From: Planktomarina temperata RCA23
Lineage (GTDB): Bacteria; Pseudomonadota; Alphaproteobacteria; Rhodobacterales; Rhodobacteraceae
Assembly: GCF_000738435.1 (NCBI RefSeq)
Contig: NZ_CP003984.1
Span: 248,001 to 312,000 of the forward strand
Length of the DNA: 64,000 bases
Reading direction: 5' to 3'
Below are positions 45,834 to 54,059 of this stretch, piece after piece; position 1 is the first letter of the stretch; each line of letters begins with the position of its first letter. The notes below the pieces were generated by a model, which had not been told where the DNA came from, made no database searches, and was given only the letters and a program-made list of their open reading frames with translations. The position numbers were made by a program, and so were the translations under genes.

Positions 45834-47174
45834 TCAGCTTTCCAGCAGTTGGTTTTGCTCGGTGCGCAGGGCGTGGATGTCCAGATCGTCGATGACCTCC
45901 ACATCATCCAGCGTCACGATCTGATCGCGGGTGATCGCCCTTTTTAGTTTGACGTGATGGGCAAGGCCAATAGGCAGCGCACCAAGGTCGACGGCCTGCG
46001 CAGCGGGGATCGCCTTGGCCCAGACCTTGAAGCCGCCTTCGCCGTCCAGCATATCGCCTGCGGCAAAATCGCCCTTGGCTGTGGCCACGGCATCGGCGCG
46101 GTAGCGTTTCGATATGCCCGTTGGTTCCCGGCGCAACGCCGCCGACAGAACCGACACAGACGTTTCCAGCCCGATCAGGTGGAACGGCCGCCACATACTG
46201 CCGTACCAGCCGGATTTGTCGGTCAACAGACCGTATTGGTTGAAGCACTGGCGCGTGTATTCGTTCGGTGCGCGGAAGGTGACGAACATGCCATACTGGA
46301 TGTTGTTCAGCACCATGCGGCCATCCGGTTCGCGGCTTGCGGCGATGTCCACGATACCCGATTTTTCCAGGCGTCCGCCCTCGCTGACTGGTTTGAACAC
46401 CTCCGCCAGATCCTGCAGCCCTGCGGGCGGGAAGGCCAGCCCATCGGACGGGCAGTCCATCCCAGTTGCATTGGCCACGGCGGCCATTTCAATGGCGGCC
46501 TTGGTCCCGTCGGTGAAGGAGTTGTACATCTTGGGATTGAAGTCACCCGAATTGACCTGTTCCTCGGTGAAATCGAAGTAGTCCCAGACCGTGTCAGGCG
46601 TCGAATAGCGGTAGCCGGGGCAGAAGTTCATGCCCTTACCGGCGGCGACCAGTTCGAAGCCGCAGGAATGCACCCAATCCACCAGTTCGCAGATCGCGGC
46701 GGGTTGGTCGCCATAGGCCATCGAATAAACGACGCCCGCCTTGCGCGCCCGCTCGGCTAAAGCCGGGCCGCACATCACGTCGGCCTCCACGTTCACCATG
46801 ACGACATGTTTGCCAGCATCAATGGCCGCGAGGGCGTGGCGAACGCCGGCGATGGGATGGCCGGTCGCTTCGATCACCACTTCGATCTCGGAACAGGCAA
46901 AAAGGTCTGCTGTATCGTCCGTGACGCACGTCTCACCGGATGATACGGCCGCGTCGAGAGTGCCCGCTGAGAACTGCTCCTCATCCCATTGCACCCGCGC
47001 GAGCGATGCCCTGGCCTTTTCCACATCCAGATCGGCGATCCCGACGACGTGCAGACCTGCGATGTGCCGGGCCTGAGCCAGCACCATCGAGCCGAATTTG
47101 CCAGCTCCGATCAATCCGATCCGCACCGGGTGCCCGTCGGCCGCACGTTCTTCCAATAGTGTGGACAAATTCAT
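45834..47174 (-). CDS. NAD(P)-dependent oxidoreductase with C-terminal SAF domain (homoserine dehydrogenase-like)
   Basis: A 446-residue protein. The Rossmann fold begins RIGLIGAGKFGSMVLAQARH; GDQPAAICELVDWV and GKGMNFCPGYRYSTPD follow; the last 90 residues form an SAF-type domain (KAIPAAQAVDLGALPIGLAH, AITRDQIVTLDDVEV). This architecture matches COG4091-type predicted homoserine dehydrogenase-like proteins found in sugar and polyol gene sets, not biosynthetic homoserine dehydrogenase. The start at 47174 follows AAAGGAG. It is divergent from the split transketolase. It may oxidise an aldose or polyol; substrate unknown. Confidence 0.78.
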   Translation of the reverse strand: MNLSTLLEERAADGHPVRIGLIGAGKFGSMVLAQARHIAGLHVVGIADLDVEKARASLARVQWDEEQFSAGTLDAAVSSGETCVTDDTADLFACSEIEVVIEATGHPIAGVRHALAAIDAGKHVVMVNVEADVMCGPALAERARKAGVVYSMAYGDQPAAICELVDWVHSCGFELVAAGKGMNFCPGYRYSTPDTVWDYFDFTEEQVNSGDFNPKMYNSFTDGTKAAIEMAAVANATGMDCPSDGLAFPPAGLQDLAEVFKPVSEGGRLEKSGIVDIAASREPDGRMVLNNIQYGMFVTFRAPNEYTRQCFNQYGLLTDKSGWYGSMWRPFHLIGLETSVSVLSAALRREPTGISKRYRADAVATAKGDFAAGDMLDGEGGFKVWAKAIPAAQAVDLGALPIGLAHHVKLKRAITRDQIVTLDDVEVIDDLDIHALRTEQNQLLES

Positions 47175-47236
47175 GGCATTGCTCCTTTGAAATGATGTTG
47201 CACGCAATATACGAGGGGAGGGGGCGTCAAACCATC

Positions 47237-47256
47237 ACAATATCGCACAGTATTGT
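47237..47256. promoter_or_regulatory. Inverted repeat in the divergent promoter, candidate LysR site
   Basis: ACAATA and TATTGT are separated by eight bases (ACAATA-N8-TATTGT). It sits in the 181-base region between the divergent SAF oxidoreductase and split transketolase genes. Spacing and AT-rich arms suit a LysR-type site; the LysR gene at 50930-51907 is the obvious candidate. This is inference. Confidence 0.4.
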
Positions 47257-47355
47257 TAAGCTGTGCTTCATAGTCGTTAACGAGTTCCCGCTTGTGTGAA
47301 CCCACCGCGGTGGCAATATAGCCAAAATTGACCGTGCCATAGGGAGGCGACCCGT

Positions 47356-48207
47356 TTGCCAAATCGAAGCAAAATGAATGGTTCCAACGTGAGCCTGGCC
47401 AGCCGTGCCTGGGCAATCCGGCGCTATGCCCTGCAGATGGCAGAGGTGCAGGGGCAAGGCTATATCGGACAGGCGCTTGGTGTCGCGGATGTGCTGGCGG
47501 CGTCCTATTTTCACGCCATGGACTACCGCGCAGAAGATCCCGAATGGGAGGGGCGCGACCGCTTCTATCTGTCTATCGGCCATTACGCGATCGCACTTTA
47601 CGCAGCACTGCTCGAGGCCGGTATCCTGCCCGAAGACGAGATCGAGACCTACGGCATGGACGACAGCCGGATGCCGATGTCGGGTATGGCGGCCTATACG
47701 CCGGGGATGGAGATCACCGGCGGGTCATTGGGCCACGGTCTGGGTATCGCCGTGGGGGCCGCTCTTGGGCTGAAACGAAAGCAGTCTAACGCGTTCGTCT
47801 ACAACATGCTGTCGGACGGTGAACTGGGGGAGGGATCGACCTGGGAAGCAGTCATGTCAGCGGTACAATGGAAACTCGACAACCTGATTGCCATCGTTGA
47901 TTTCAACAACCAGCAGGCCGATGGGCCGACGCTGGAAGTGCTGGCGACGCAAGAGGAAGCGCCGAAATGGGCAGCCTTTGGCTGGTACGCCCAAGAGGTC
48001 GATGGCAACGATCTGAACGCGCTGGTTCGGGCCTTCGACAACGCACGCAACCACGATGGTGCACAGCCACGCGTCATCATCTGCCGGACCAAGATGTGCA
48101 AGGGCATTCCGTTTCTGGAACAGCGCGAAAGCACACACTTCATCCGTGTCGAGGCGGATGAGTGGACCAAGGCAATTGCCCTTCTGGACGAGGATAAACC
48201 GCTATGA
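47356..48207 (+). CDS. Split transketolase, N-terminal (ThDP-binding) subunit
   Basis: A 283-residue subunit covering the first transketolase domain: SIGHYAIALYAALLEAG, GGSLGHGLGIAVGAALG, SDGELGEGSTWEAVMSA and IAIVDFNNQQADGPT with the ThDP-Mg motif GDG/N written SDGELxxG...N. TTG at 47356 is chosen as start because AGGGAGG lies eight bases before it; ATG at 47374 has no such site. It overlaps the C-terminal subunit gene by four bases. Split enzymes of this kind include apulose-4-phosphate transketolase (AptA); whether this copy shares that activity is unproven. Confidence 0.85.
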   Translation: MPNRSKMNGSNVSLASRAWAIRRYALQMAEVQGQGYIGQALGVADVLAASYFHAMDYRAEDPEWEGRDRFYLSIGHYAIALYAALLEAGILPEDEIETYGMDDSRMPMSGMAAYTPGMEITGGSLGHGLGIAVGAALGLKRKQSNAFVYNMLSDGELGEGSTWEAVMSAVQWKLDNLIAIVDFNNQQADGPTLEVLATQEEAPKWAAFGWYAQEVDGNDLNALVRAFDNARNHDGAQPRVIICRTKMCKGIPFLEQRESTHFIRVEADEWTKAIALLDEDKPL

Positions 48208-49247
48208 CCATTCCCGCCTTCTCGCGCCGCAAATCAAAATATACGCCCCGCACGGTGGCTGGTGGCGACAGGGTTGCCACCAGCGCCATGATCGCGTCGC
48301 TGGATGCCGAAGGGCGCGATACCGTGGCGGCCCCGTTCGGGCACGCACTGGTCGATCTTGCGAAATCGCGCGACGATATCGTCGGCCTGTCGGCGGACCT
48401 GTCGAAATATACCGATCTGCATATCTTTGCCGAGGCCCATCCCGACCGTTTCTATCAGATGGGTATGGCGGAGGCGCTGCTAATGTCTGCCGCCGCCGGT
48501 CTGGCGCGTGAGGGCTTCGTGCCTTTCGCCACGACTTACGCCGTGTTCGCAGCGCGCCGCGCCTACGACTTCATCGCCATGGCAATTGCCGAGGAAAACC
48601 TGCCGGTCAAAATTTGCTGCGCGCTGCCCGGTTTGTCCACTGGGTACGGCCCCAGTCATCAGGCGACTGAGGATCTGGCGATCATGCGCGGGATGCCGAA
48701 CCTGACGGTGCTGGACCCGTGCGATGCAGTCGAGATTGATCAGGCGACGCGCGCAATCGCGAACTCGCCCGGCCCTGTCTACATGCGGCTGTTGCGTGGC
48801 AAGGTGCCGAACGTGCTGGGCGAATACGGCTACCAGTTCAAACTTGGCAAGGCGCAGATGATACATGATGGGTCGGATGTGCTGATCATCTCTTCAGGGT
48901 TCATGACAATGCGCGCGCTGGATGCGGCCAAGGCGCTGGCCGCCGATGGCGTCTCCTGTGCAGTGCTGCATTCACCGACGATCAAACCACTGGACGCAGA
49001 GATGATTTGTGCCGAGGCAGGCAAGGGCGGACGGCTGGTCGTGACGGCCGAGAATCACTCGATCACCGGCGGACTTGGCGAAGCAGTCGCGGGTGCGTTG
49101 ATGCGGGCGCAGGTGCATGTGCCCTTCCGACAGATCGCGCTGCCGGATGAATTCCTTGACGCGGGCGCGCTGCCCACACTGCACGATCAGTACGGTATCA
49201 CGGTCGAGCGGATCACTGCACAGATCAAAATATGGATGGATGACTAA
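48204..49247 (+). CDS. Split transketolase, C-terminal (pyrimidine-binding) subunit
   Basis: A 347-residue subunit: GLSADLSKYTDLHIFAEAHP, FYQMGMAEALLMSAAAGLA with the conserved ThDP-activating Glu, GYGPSHQATEDLAIMRGMPN, and the C-terminal LVVTAENHSITGGLGEAVAG. It completes the active site with the subunit encoded just upstream, whose stop it overlaps (ATGA). The form is related to AptB and to the DXS-like beta subunits. With the nearby dehydrogenases it may take two-carbon units from an unusual ketose phosphate. Confidence 0.88.
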   Translation: MTIPAFSRRKSKYTPRTVAGGDRVATSAMIASLDAEGRDTVAAPFGHALVDLAKSRDDIVGLSADLSKYTDLHIFAEAHPDRFYQMGMAEALLMSAAAGLAREGFVPFATTYAVFAARRAYDFIAMAIAEENLPVKICCALPGLSTGYGPSHQATEDLAIMRGMPNLTVLDPCDAVEIDQATRAIANSPGPVYMRLLRGKVPNVLGEYGYQFKLGKAQMIHDGSDVLIISSGFMTMRALDAAKALAADGVSCAVLHSPTIKPLDAEMICAEAGKGGRLVVTAENHSITGGLGEAVAGALMRAQVHVPFRQIALPDEFLDAGALPTLHDQYGITVERITAQIKIWMDD

Positions 49248-49248
49248 A

Positions 49249-50171
49249 ATGGGTGGTACTGCGATTATCGGGCTGGGTGCAATGGGGCAGGGCATGGCCC
49301 GCAACATTATGCAGGCGGGCATTTCGCTGCGTGGTTTTGACTTGTCGACAGCCGCGCGAGATCGGTTCGCTGGCGCCGGGGGAATCGCCGAGGACAGCGC
49401 GGTGGATGCAGTCTCGGGTTGTGACCTGTTGCTTGTGATGGTGGCGACAGCCGCGCAGGCCGAGGCAGCGCTTTTCGATGGCGTTTTGGATGCGCTGGCA
49501 AAAGACGCCGTGGTCATCCTGTCCTCCACGGTTGCCCCATCAGAGGCACGGGCGATTGCGGCGCGATTGAACGATGCAGGACACCTGATGCTGGATGCGC
49601 CGGTGTCTGGCGGTCATGTCGGCGCAGACGGCGGTACACTCACCATCATGGCATCCGGCCCCGACACTGCGTTTGATCGGGCCGAGGCGGTGCTGGCGGC
49701 AATATCGAAAAAGGTTCACCGTCTTGGTGACGCACCGGGCATGGGGCAACCTATAAGGTCGTGCATCAACTGGCTGCCGGAGTGCATCTGGTGGCCGCTG
49801 CGGAACTGATGGCATTTGGCACCAAGGCGGGTTGCGATCCGAAAACGCTCCTAGACATCGTCTCGAGCTCTGCTGGCCAAAGCTGGATGTTGGACGACCG
49901 CGCACCGCGCATGATGCAGACCGATCCGGTCCCAACCTCGACTGTCGACATATTTATCAAGGATCTGGGCCTTGTCGTACAATCCGCACGCGATAGTGGC
50001 GCGCCGGTACCTTTGGCTGCGGCGGCCTATCAGATGATGGTGGGCGCGGGTGGCATGGGACTGGGACGGTCAGACGACAGCGCCGTGATCCGCGCCTATG
50101 AGGCACTGACCGGGTGCAGAGTTACCGAAACTGAAGCGGAAATTTCCGCGACAAAGGACGCCAACACATGA
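49249..50171 (+). pseudogene. LtnD-like dehydrogenase, broken by a one-base frameshift
   Basis: From ATG 49249 the first frame gives AIIGLGAMGQGMARNIMQAG, LDAPVSGGHVGADGGTL and VHRLGDAPGMG, then leaves homology. A second frame resumes at once with HQLAAGVHLVAAAELMAFG and runs to 50171. Adding one G to the run of four G at 49743-49746 restores GMGATYKVVHQLAAGVH, the LtnD-type Lys-x-x-His-Gln catalytic stretch. So this is an L-threonate dehydrogenase-like gene (about 307 residues) with a deletion in a homopolymer, or a sequence error. It starts two bases after the transketolase stop and overlaps the SDR gene by four bases. Confidence 0.78.
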
Positions 50172-50920
50172 AACTTCTCGACGGACAAACGGCAATCATT
50201 ACTGGCGCAGCGAGCGCACGCGGTCTTGGCAAGGCGATGGCGAAACTCTTTGCAGAACACGGTGCCAGGATCGTGATCCTTGATCTGGACGCGGCGCAGG
50301 CAGAGGATGCGGCTGCTGAGATCGGCCATGGGCACATTGGTCTGGCCTGCGATGTGACGCGCAAGCAGGATTGTGATGATGCCGTGGCAACCGTGCTCAA
50401 GGCACTGGGGCAGATTGATATCCTCGTGAACAATGCGGGCATCACGCAGCCGCTGAAGATCATGGATATCAGCCACGAGAATTATGACGCGGTGATGGAC
50501 GTAAACCTGCTTGGCACACTTAACATGAGCCAGTCCGTCATCCCACATATGCGCGAGCGCAAGACGGGCAAGCTGATAAACATGTCGTCCGTGTCCGCAC
50601 AGCGCGGCGGTGGGATTTTCGGTGGACCGCATTATTCGGCCGCCAAGGCCGGCATTCTGGGGCTGACCAAAGCGATGGCGCGGGAACTCGCGCCTGATGG
50701 CATCCGCTCCAACGCGATCTGTCCGGGTTTCATCGCCACGGATATCACAGGGGGCAAGTTGACCGCCGAGATGATGGACATGATACTTGAGGGTATTCCC
50801 ATGGGCCGGGCCGGTGAGGCGTCGGATGTTGCAGGCTGTGCCTTGTTCCTTGCTTCCGATTTGTCGGCCTATGTCACAGGGTCTGAAGTGGACGTGAATG
50901 GCGGATCGCTCATTCATTAG
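50168..50920 (+). CDS. Short-chain dehydrogenase/reductase
   Basis: A 250-residue SDR. TGAASARGLGKAMAKLFAEHG is the nucleotide motif (the Ser-Ala-Arg-Gly form), with NNAGIT, MSSVSAQRGGG and HYSAAKAGILGLTKAMAREL (catalytic Tyr and Lys), and the common end GSEVDVNGGSLIH. It overlaps the LtnD-like gene and is last in the split-transketolase operon. It probably oxidises a sugar or sugar acid hydroxyl; the substrate is not known. The convergent LysR gene ends nine bases after it. Confidence 0.88.
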   Translation: MKLLDGQTAIITGAASARGLGKAMAKLFAEHGARIVILDLDAAQAEDAAAEIGHGHIGLACDVTRKQDCDDAVATVLKALGQIDILVNNAGITQPLKIMDISHENYDAVMDVNLLGTLNMSQSVIPHMRERKTGKLINMSSVSAQRGGGIFGGPHYSAAKAGILGLTKAMARELAPDGIRSNAICPGFIATDITGGKLTAEMMDMILEGIPMGRAGEASDVAGCALFLASDLSAYVTGSEVDVNGGSLIH

Positions 50921-50929
50921 GATAAGAAG

Positions 50930-51907
50930 CTATCGCGCCGCCAGTTGGCCGTGATCAAGATCGAATGCCTCGATCGTCAATCCGTGTTGGTCGAGCACTG
51001 TTTCGATCTGCGCAGTATGTTCCGACACTGCGGTATCCAGCCAGCCGAGAAAAAGCTTTACGGGACGGCGGTTGAGAAAACGGGCCGGGCAGATTGCCCA
51101 ATACGACGGAAACATCAGCACCGGTATCTCCGGCAGGACAGGAACAAGCCGGCCCTCAGTCACTTCCGGCAATGCAAGTGCAAGCGATTCCAACACGATG
51201 CCTGCCCCGTCCAGGGCTAGTTGCAGCGCCATAGAAGAGCGGTCCATCAGGATCGACTTAGTGTTGCCACGGGTTTCGATCCCGTTGTGCATCAGCCAGA
51301 AGTCCCATTGGCAGATCGCCCGTGCGCTGTCGATCAGACGAGCCTGATCGAGCATCTCGGCAGGGTCATCCAATGCGTCCAAACTTTCAAGATATGCCGG
51401 GCTGCACAGGGGTAGCACATGGTCGTGCACAACAGCGCGGGCGTGCAAACCATGCCAGTCGCCCGTGCCATACCGGATGTCGAGGTCCATCACCTCGCGT
51501 TCGAAATCAGTGGGGTCCGGTGCTGCATCGACGCGTAATTCCCAGTCAGGGTGGCGCGCTACGAAGTCAGCCAGACGCGGCCCCAGCCACCGCACTCCGA
51601 AACTGGGCGTGACCCGCAGATTAAGGCGATGGGTATCGCGCGTCTTGCCCAGATGCCGGTCGGCATCGCGCAGCATCCTAAGGGCGGTGTTGGAAGTCTG
51701 GAACAACTGCTCCCCCTCCAGGGTCAGACTGAGCAAGCGCCCGTCACGGCGAAAGAGCTTGACCCCAAGCCGCTGCTCCAGAAGTTTTACCTGCTGGCTG
51801 ACAGCGGAAGGGGAGACCGAAAGCTCCTCGGCGGCGCGGGTAAGCGTGCCGCGCCGTGCGACTGTCTCGAAATAGAGATATGCGTTGAGGTTGGGTGTCA
51901 ATGGCAT
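50930..51907 (-). CDS. LysR family transcriptional regulator (GcvA-like)
   Basis: A 325-residue regulator. The winged helix is near residues 8-65 (FETVARRGTLTRAAEELSVS, PSAVSQQVKLLEQRLGVKLF), and the periplasmic-binding-protein-like effector domain fills the rest (LRVTPSFGVRWLGPRLADFV, DIRYGTGDWHGLHA). The last two motifs are characteristic of the GcvA/AmpR branch. It is the only regulator in the 43.9-51.9 kb module and the likely controller of the divergent promoter at 47.2 kb. Confidence 0.9.
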   Translation of the reverse strand: MPLTPNLNAYLYFETVARRGTLTRAAEELSVSPSAVSQQVKLLEQRLGVKLFRRDGRLLSLTLEGEQLFQTSNTALRMLRDADRHLGKTRDTHRLNLRVTPSFGVRWLGPRLADFVARHPDWELRVDAAPDPTDFEREVMDLDIRYGTGDWHGLHARAVVHDHVLPLCSPAYLESLDALDDPAEMLDQARLIDSARAICQWDFWLMHNGIETRGNTKSILMDRSSMALQLALDGAGIVLESLALALPEVTEGRLVPVLPEIPVLMFPSYWAICPARFLNRRPVKLFLGWLDTAVSEHTAQIETVLDQHGLTIEAFDLDHGQLAAR

Positions 51908-52039
51908 CGATCAGAATACCACTATCTGGAATGCATCGAGACCGTTACTTCGCTGCTTCATTGTCATTCCCCTCGCTTTGACGTGTCGCCGCTTGTGCCT
52001 TCACGAAAGTCCGCTTATCCCCAAACTTCGGCCTACATC

Positions 52040-52711
52040 CTAATCTGTCACTGCCTTCAAATTTTGACCTTCATGGGAGATCACGCTAATGATATCTCGT
52101 GATAGTTGATCCAAGTGCTTTCCGATGGCAGCATCAAGGGCCAAAGGCTCTCTATTACGCAATGCCATTAGAATAGCAGTATGTTCCGCTATCACATTAC
52201 TACGATTCCGACGCTTAACTGCAGCAAGAAAACGCGCTCGCCAAAGACGCGCCAAGAAACGAGTGTGGATTTCTGCGATGGGCTCATTATGCGATGCTTT
52301 AGCAATTGCAGAATGAAAACTCATGTCGATTTCGAACATGTCGACGGTGTCTATAGTGCTATAGTTTTCGGACATATGCTGCGTGATTGCAGCAATTTCA
52401 TCAATGTCTTTGTTAGTCGCACGCTCACATGCTAATTTGCCTGATAGCTTTTCAATTGATATCAAAACCTCGACATCGTCGGTAACGGCTTTGATATCCG
52501 GGATTGCAATTATGGGACTACGCGAAGGTCGTAAGGTGATCAGACCTTCGCGCGCTACGATACGGATTGCTTCGCGCATTGGTGTTCGGCTAACGCCAAG
52601 ATCATTAGCTCTGGTGCGCTCTTTTACAGAATCTCCAGGAGTGAGATTACCTCGCAAGATGTCGCGGCGCAGCTGATTTGCAAGTTTTTCTGGCAAAGTT
52701 TGATCCGACAT
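52040..52711 (-). CDS. GntR family regulator, FCD subfamily, of the apionate-type cluster
   Basis: A 223-residue regulator (start at 52711, MSDQTLPEKLANQLRRDIL, with AAGGG six bases before; ATGs at 52726 and 52738 are alternatives). The winged helix has GNLTPGDSVKERTRANDLGV and SRTPMREAIRIVAREGL; the FCD domain has FEIDMSFHSAIAKASHNEPI and a late His in NVIAEHTAIL, giving a likely metal and sugar-acid effector site. It is divergent from the TRAP genes. Palindromes with core TGGTATACCA near the TRAP, denD/dehydrogenase and decayed promoters are its likely operators. Confidence 0.88.
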   Translation of the reverse strand: MSDQTLPEKLANQLRRDILRGNLTPGDSVKERTRANDLGVSRTPMREAIRIVAREGLITLRPSRSPIIAIPDIKAVTDDVEVLISIEKLSGKLACERATNKDIDEIAAITQHMSENYSTIDTVDMFEIDMSFHSAIAKASHNEPIAEIHTRFLARLWRARFLAAVKRRNRSNVIAEHTAILMALRNREPLALDAAIGKHLDQLSRDIISVISHEGQNLKAVTD

Positions 52712-52766
52712 TTGGGGCCCTTGCATTATTCCCAGCATTTTTTCTGATAAGTTGAAATTTCGAAAG

Positions 52767-52776
52767 TTGTATACCG
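52767..52776. promoter_or_regulatory. Degenerate GntR operator before the regulator gene
   Basis: TTGTATACCG at 52767-52776 matches eight of ten bases of the TGGTATACCA core found three more times in the cluster. It is 28 bases upstream of the longest gntR reading, which suits weak self-control. Confidence 0.4.
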
Positions 52777-52839
52777 AAATTTGTTGCGTGTCGATTTAGA
52801 AATGAGTGAAATCTGTTGCGTGCCGATTTGGAAATGAGT
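52776..52839. repeat. Tandem 32-base duplication in the TRAP promoter region
   Basis: Units 52776-52807 and 52808-52839 are adjacent, each 32 bases, and differ only at three transitions. Each unit holds the string TGTTGCGTG and ends GAAATGAGT. The repeat ends 13 bases before the operator palindrome. It may be a duplicated activator or promoter element, or a replication-slippage product. Confidence 0.75.
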
Positions 52840-52852
52840 AGGGTATCTCCTG

Positions 52853-52868
52853 AGATGGTATACCATCT
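52853..52868. promoter_or_regulatory. GntR operator palindrome upstream of the TRAP operon
   Basis: AGATGGTATACCATCT is a perfect 16-base palindrome, 69 bases before the start of the TRAP binding-protein gene. It shares the core TGGTATACCA with 60948-60959 and 62618-62633. FCD-type GntR proteins such as NanR bind GGTATA-type sequences. Confidence 0.7.
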
Positions 52869-52937
52869 TAAATCACTAACTCCAAAGTTTAGTGAGAATA
52901 ATTAGGCGTAAAGTGCCTCAAAGGGAGAGAAACGAAT

Positions 52938-53951
52938 ATGAAGCTTAAAACATTACTTATGACCGCCGTCGCCGGTGCTACATTGGCTAGCGCGGCATTC
53001 GCACAGGACGTAACCTTACGCATCCAAACACACTATGCTACTGAGCATCCTACAGGTAAGATGTTGGCTCAATGGGTAGATGACGTCCAAACTATGTCTG
53101 GAGGCGAGATCTCTATTGAGATGTTCTATTCATCGTCTGTTGTTGCTACTGTTGAAACATTCGATGCTGCAATCAATGGCATTCTTGATTGTGATGCAAC
53201 AGGCGGCGCTTACCAAACTGGTAAAAACCCCGCGTTCCAATTCGTTGGCGACATCATGGGCGGGTACGACACCCCTTGGCAGCAGTATAGCTGGCTATAC
53301 TATGGCGACGGCTACGAAGCGGCTCAGGAGCTCTACAACGCTCAGGGCATGCAGTTGATTGGGTGGGCGGTTTATGGTCAGGAGTCGTTTGCGTCTTCTA
53401 AGCCAATTGCTGGCCCTGCAGATCTTGTAGGTTGGAAATTCCGTTCACCTCCAGGCATGGAGACAGAGATATTCGAAAAAATGGGTGCGTCACCAATCGT
53501 GATGGACTTTACTGAGATCTTTACTGCGCTTGAAACGGGTATCATCGACGGTGCGGATGCATCTGGCTTGGCCAACAACGTGGGACTAGGTCTTTACGAC
53601 ATCGTGAAGCACGCGAACTATCCTGGTTTCCATTCTATGCCATCAGACCACCTCGCTTGTAATCAAGCTGTGTGGGAAGGCCTGACCGAACAACAGCGCC
53701 GCATCATGGAGACGGCCTGGCAAAAGTTATCGTTCCAAATAGCAATGTTGAATGAGAAGGCAAATACTGAGGCGGCTGCTATGCTCCAAGAGCAGGGAGT
53801 CACCCTATATGATTGGTCAACTGAAGATAAAGCTGCATTCCGCGTTGCAGCGCAGGCCGCTTGGGACGATTGGGCCACACGTAGTCCGGAGGCAGCAGCG
53901 CTAGTTGAAAGCCACAAGGTTTACCTTCGCCAGCTGGGTCTCATCAAGTAA
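52938..53951 (+). CDS. dctP: TRAP transporter substrate-binding protein (DctP family)
   Basis: A 337-residue periplasmic binding protein with signal peptide (cut likely after AAFA, residue 22). LRIQTHYATEHPTGKMLAQW opens the mature part; GWKFRSPPGMETEIFEKMGA and ETGIIDGADASGLANN follow, the second with the conserved Arg that binds the carboxylate of the ligand (RSPPG). The gene heads the TRAP operon behind GGGAGAG and is followed by an internal terminator, which would keep it more abundant than the membrane subunits. The ligand is probably a sugar acid, perhaps D-apionate, by gene context. Confidence 0.9.
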   Translation: MKLKTLLMTAVAGATLASAAFAQDVTLRIQTHYATEHPTGKMLAQWVDDVQTMSGGEISIEMFYSSSVVATVETFDAAINGILDCDATGGAYQTGKNPAFQFVGDIMGGYDTPWQQYSWLYYGDGYEAAQELYNAQGMQLIGWAVYGQESFASSKPIAGPADLVGWKFRSPPGMETEIFEKMGASPIVMDFTEIFTALETGIIDGADASGLANNVGLGLYDIVKHANYPGFHSMPSDHLACNQAVWEGLTEQQRRIMETAWQKLSFQIAMLNEKANTEAAAMLQEQGVTLYDWSTEDKAAFRVAAQAAWDDWATRSPEAAALVESHKVYLRQLGLIK

Positions 53952-53985
53952 TATTGGATGACCGCCCCTAACACTTAATGATCAA

Positions 53986-54014
53986 GGCGGGTGCAGTCCG
54001 TGCCCGCCTTTTTT
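53986..54014 (+). terminator. Intra-operon hairpin with T run between dctP and dctQ
   Basis: GGCGGGTGC and GTGCCCGCC pair (with wobble pairs at the loop side) around AGTCC and are followed by TTTTTT. It lies 34 bases after the binding-protein stop. Partial termination here would raise the ratio of binding protein to membrane subunits. Confidence 0.7.
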
Positions 54015-54059
54015 GACCCGAATTTGATGTCCAATCACAGAAAGATTAGGAAGCAAAAA

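Noticed and set aside
44900-45895. 331-codon plus-strand open frame
   Set aside because: Antisense to the full-length transketolase, which has complete family motifs; no protein family features.
45954-46760. 268-codon plus-strand open frame
   Set aside because: Antisense to the SAF-domain oxidoreductase; composition is that of a shadow frame.
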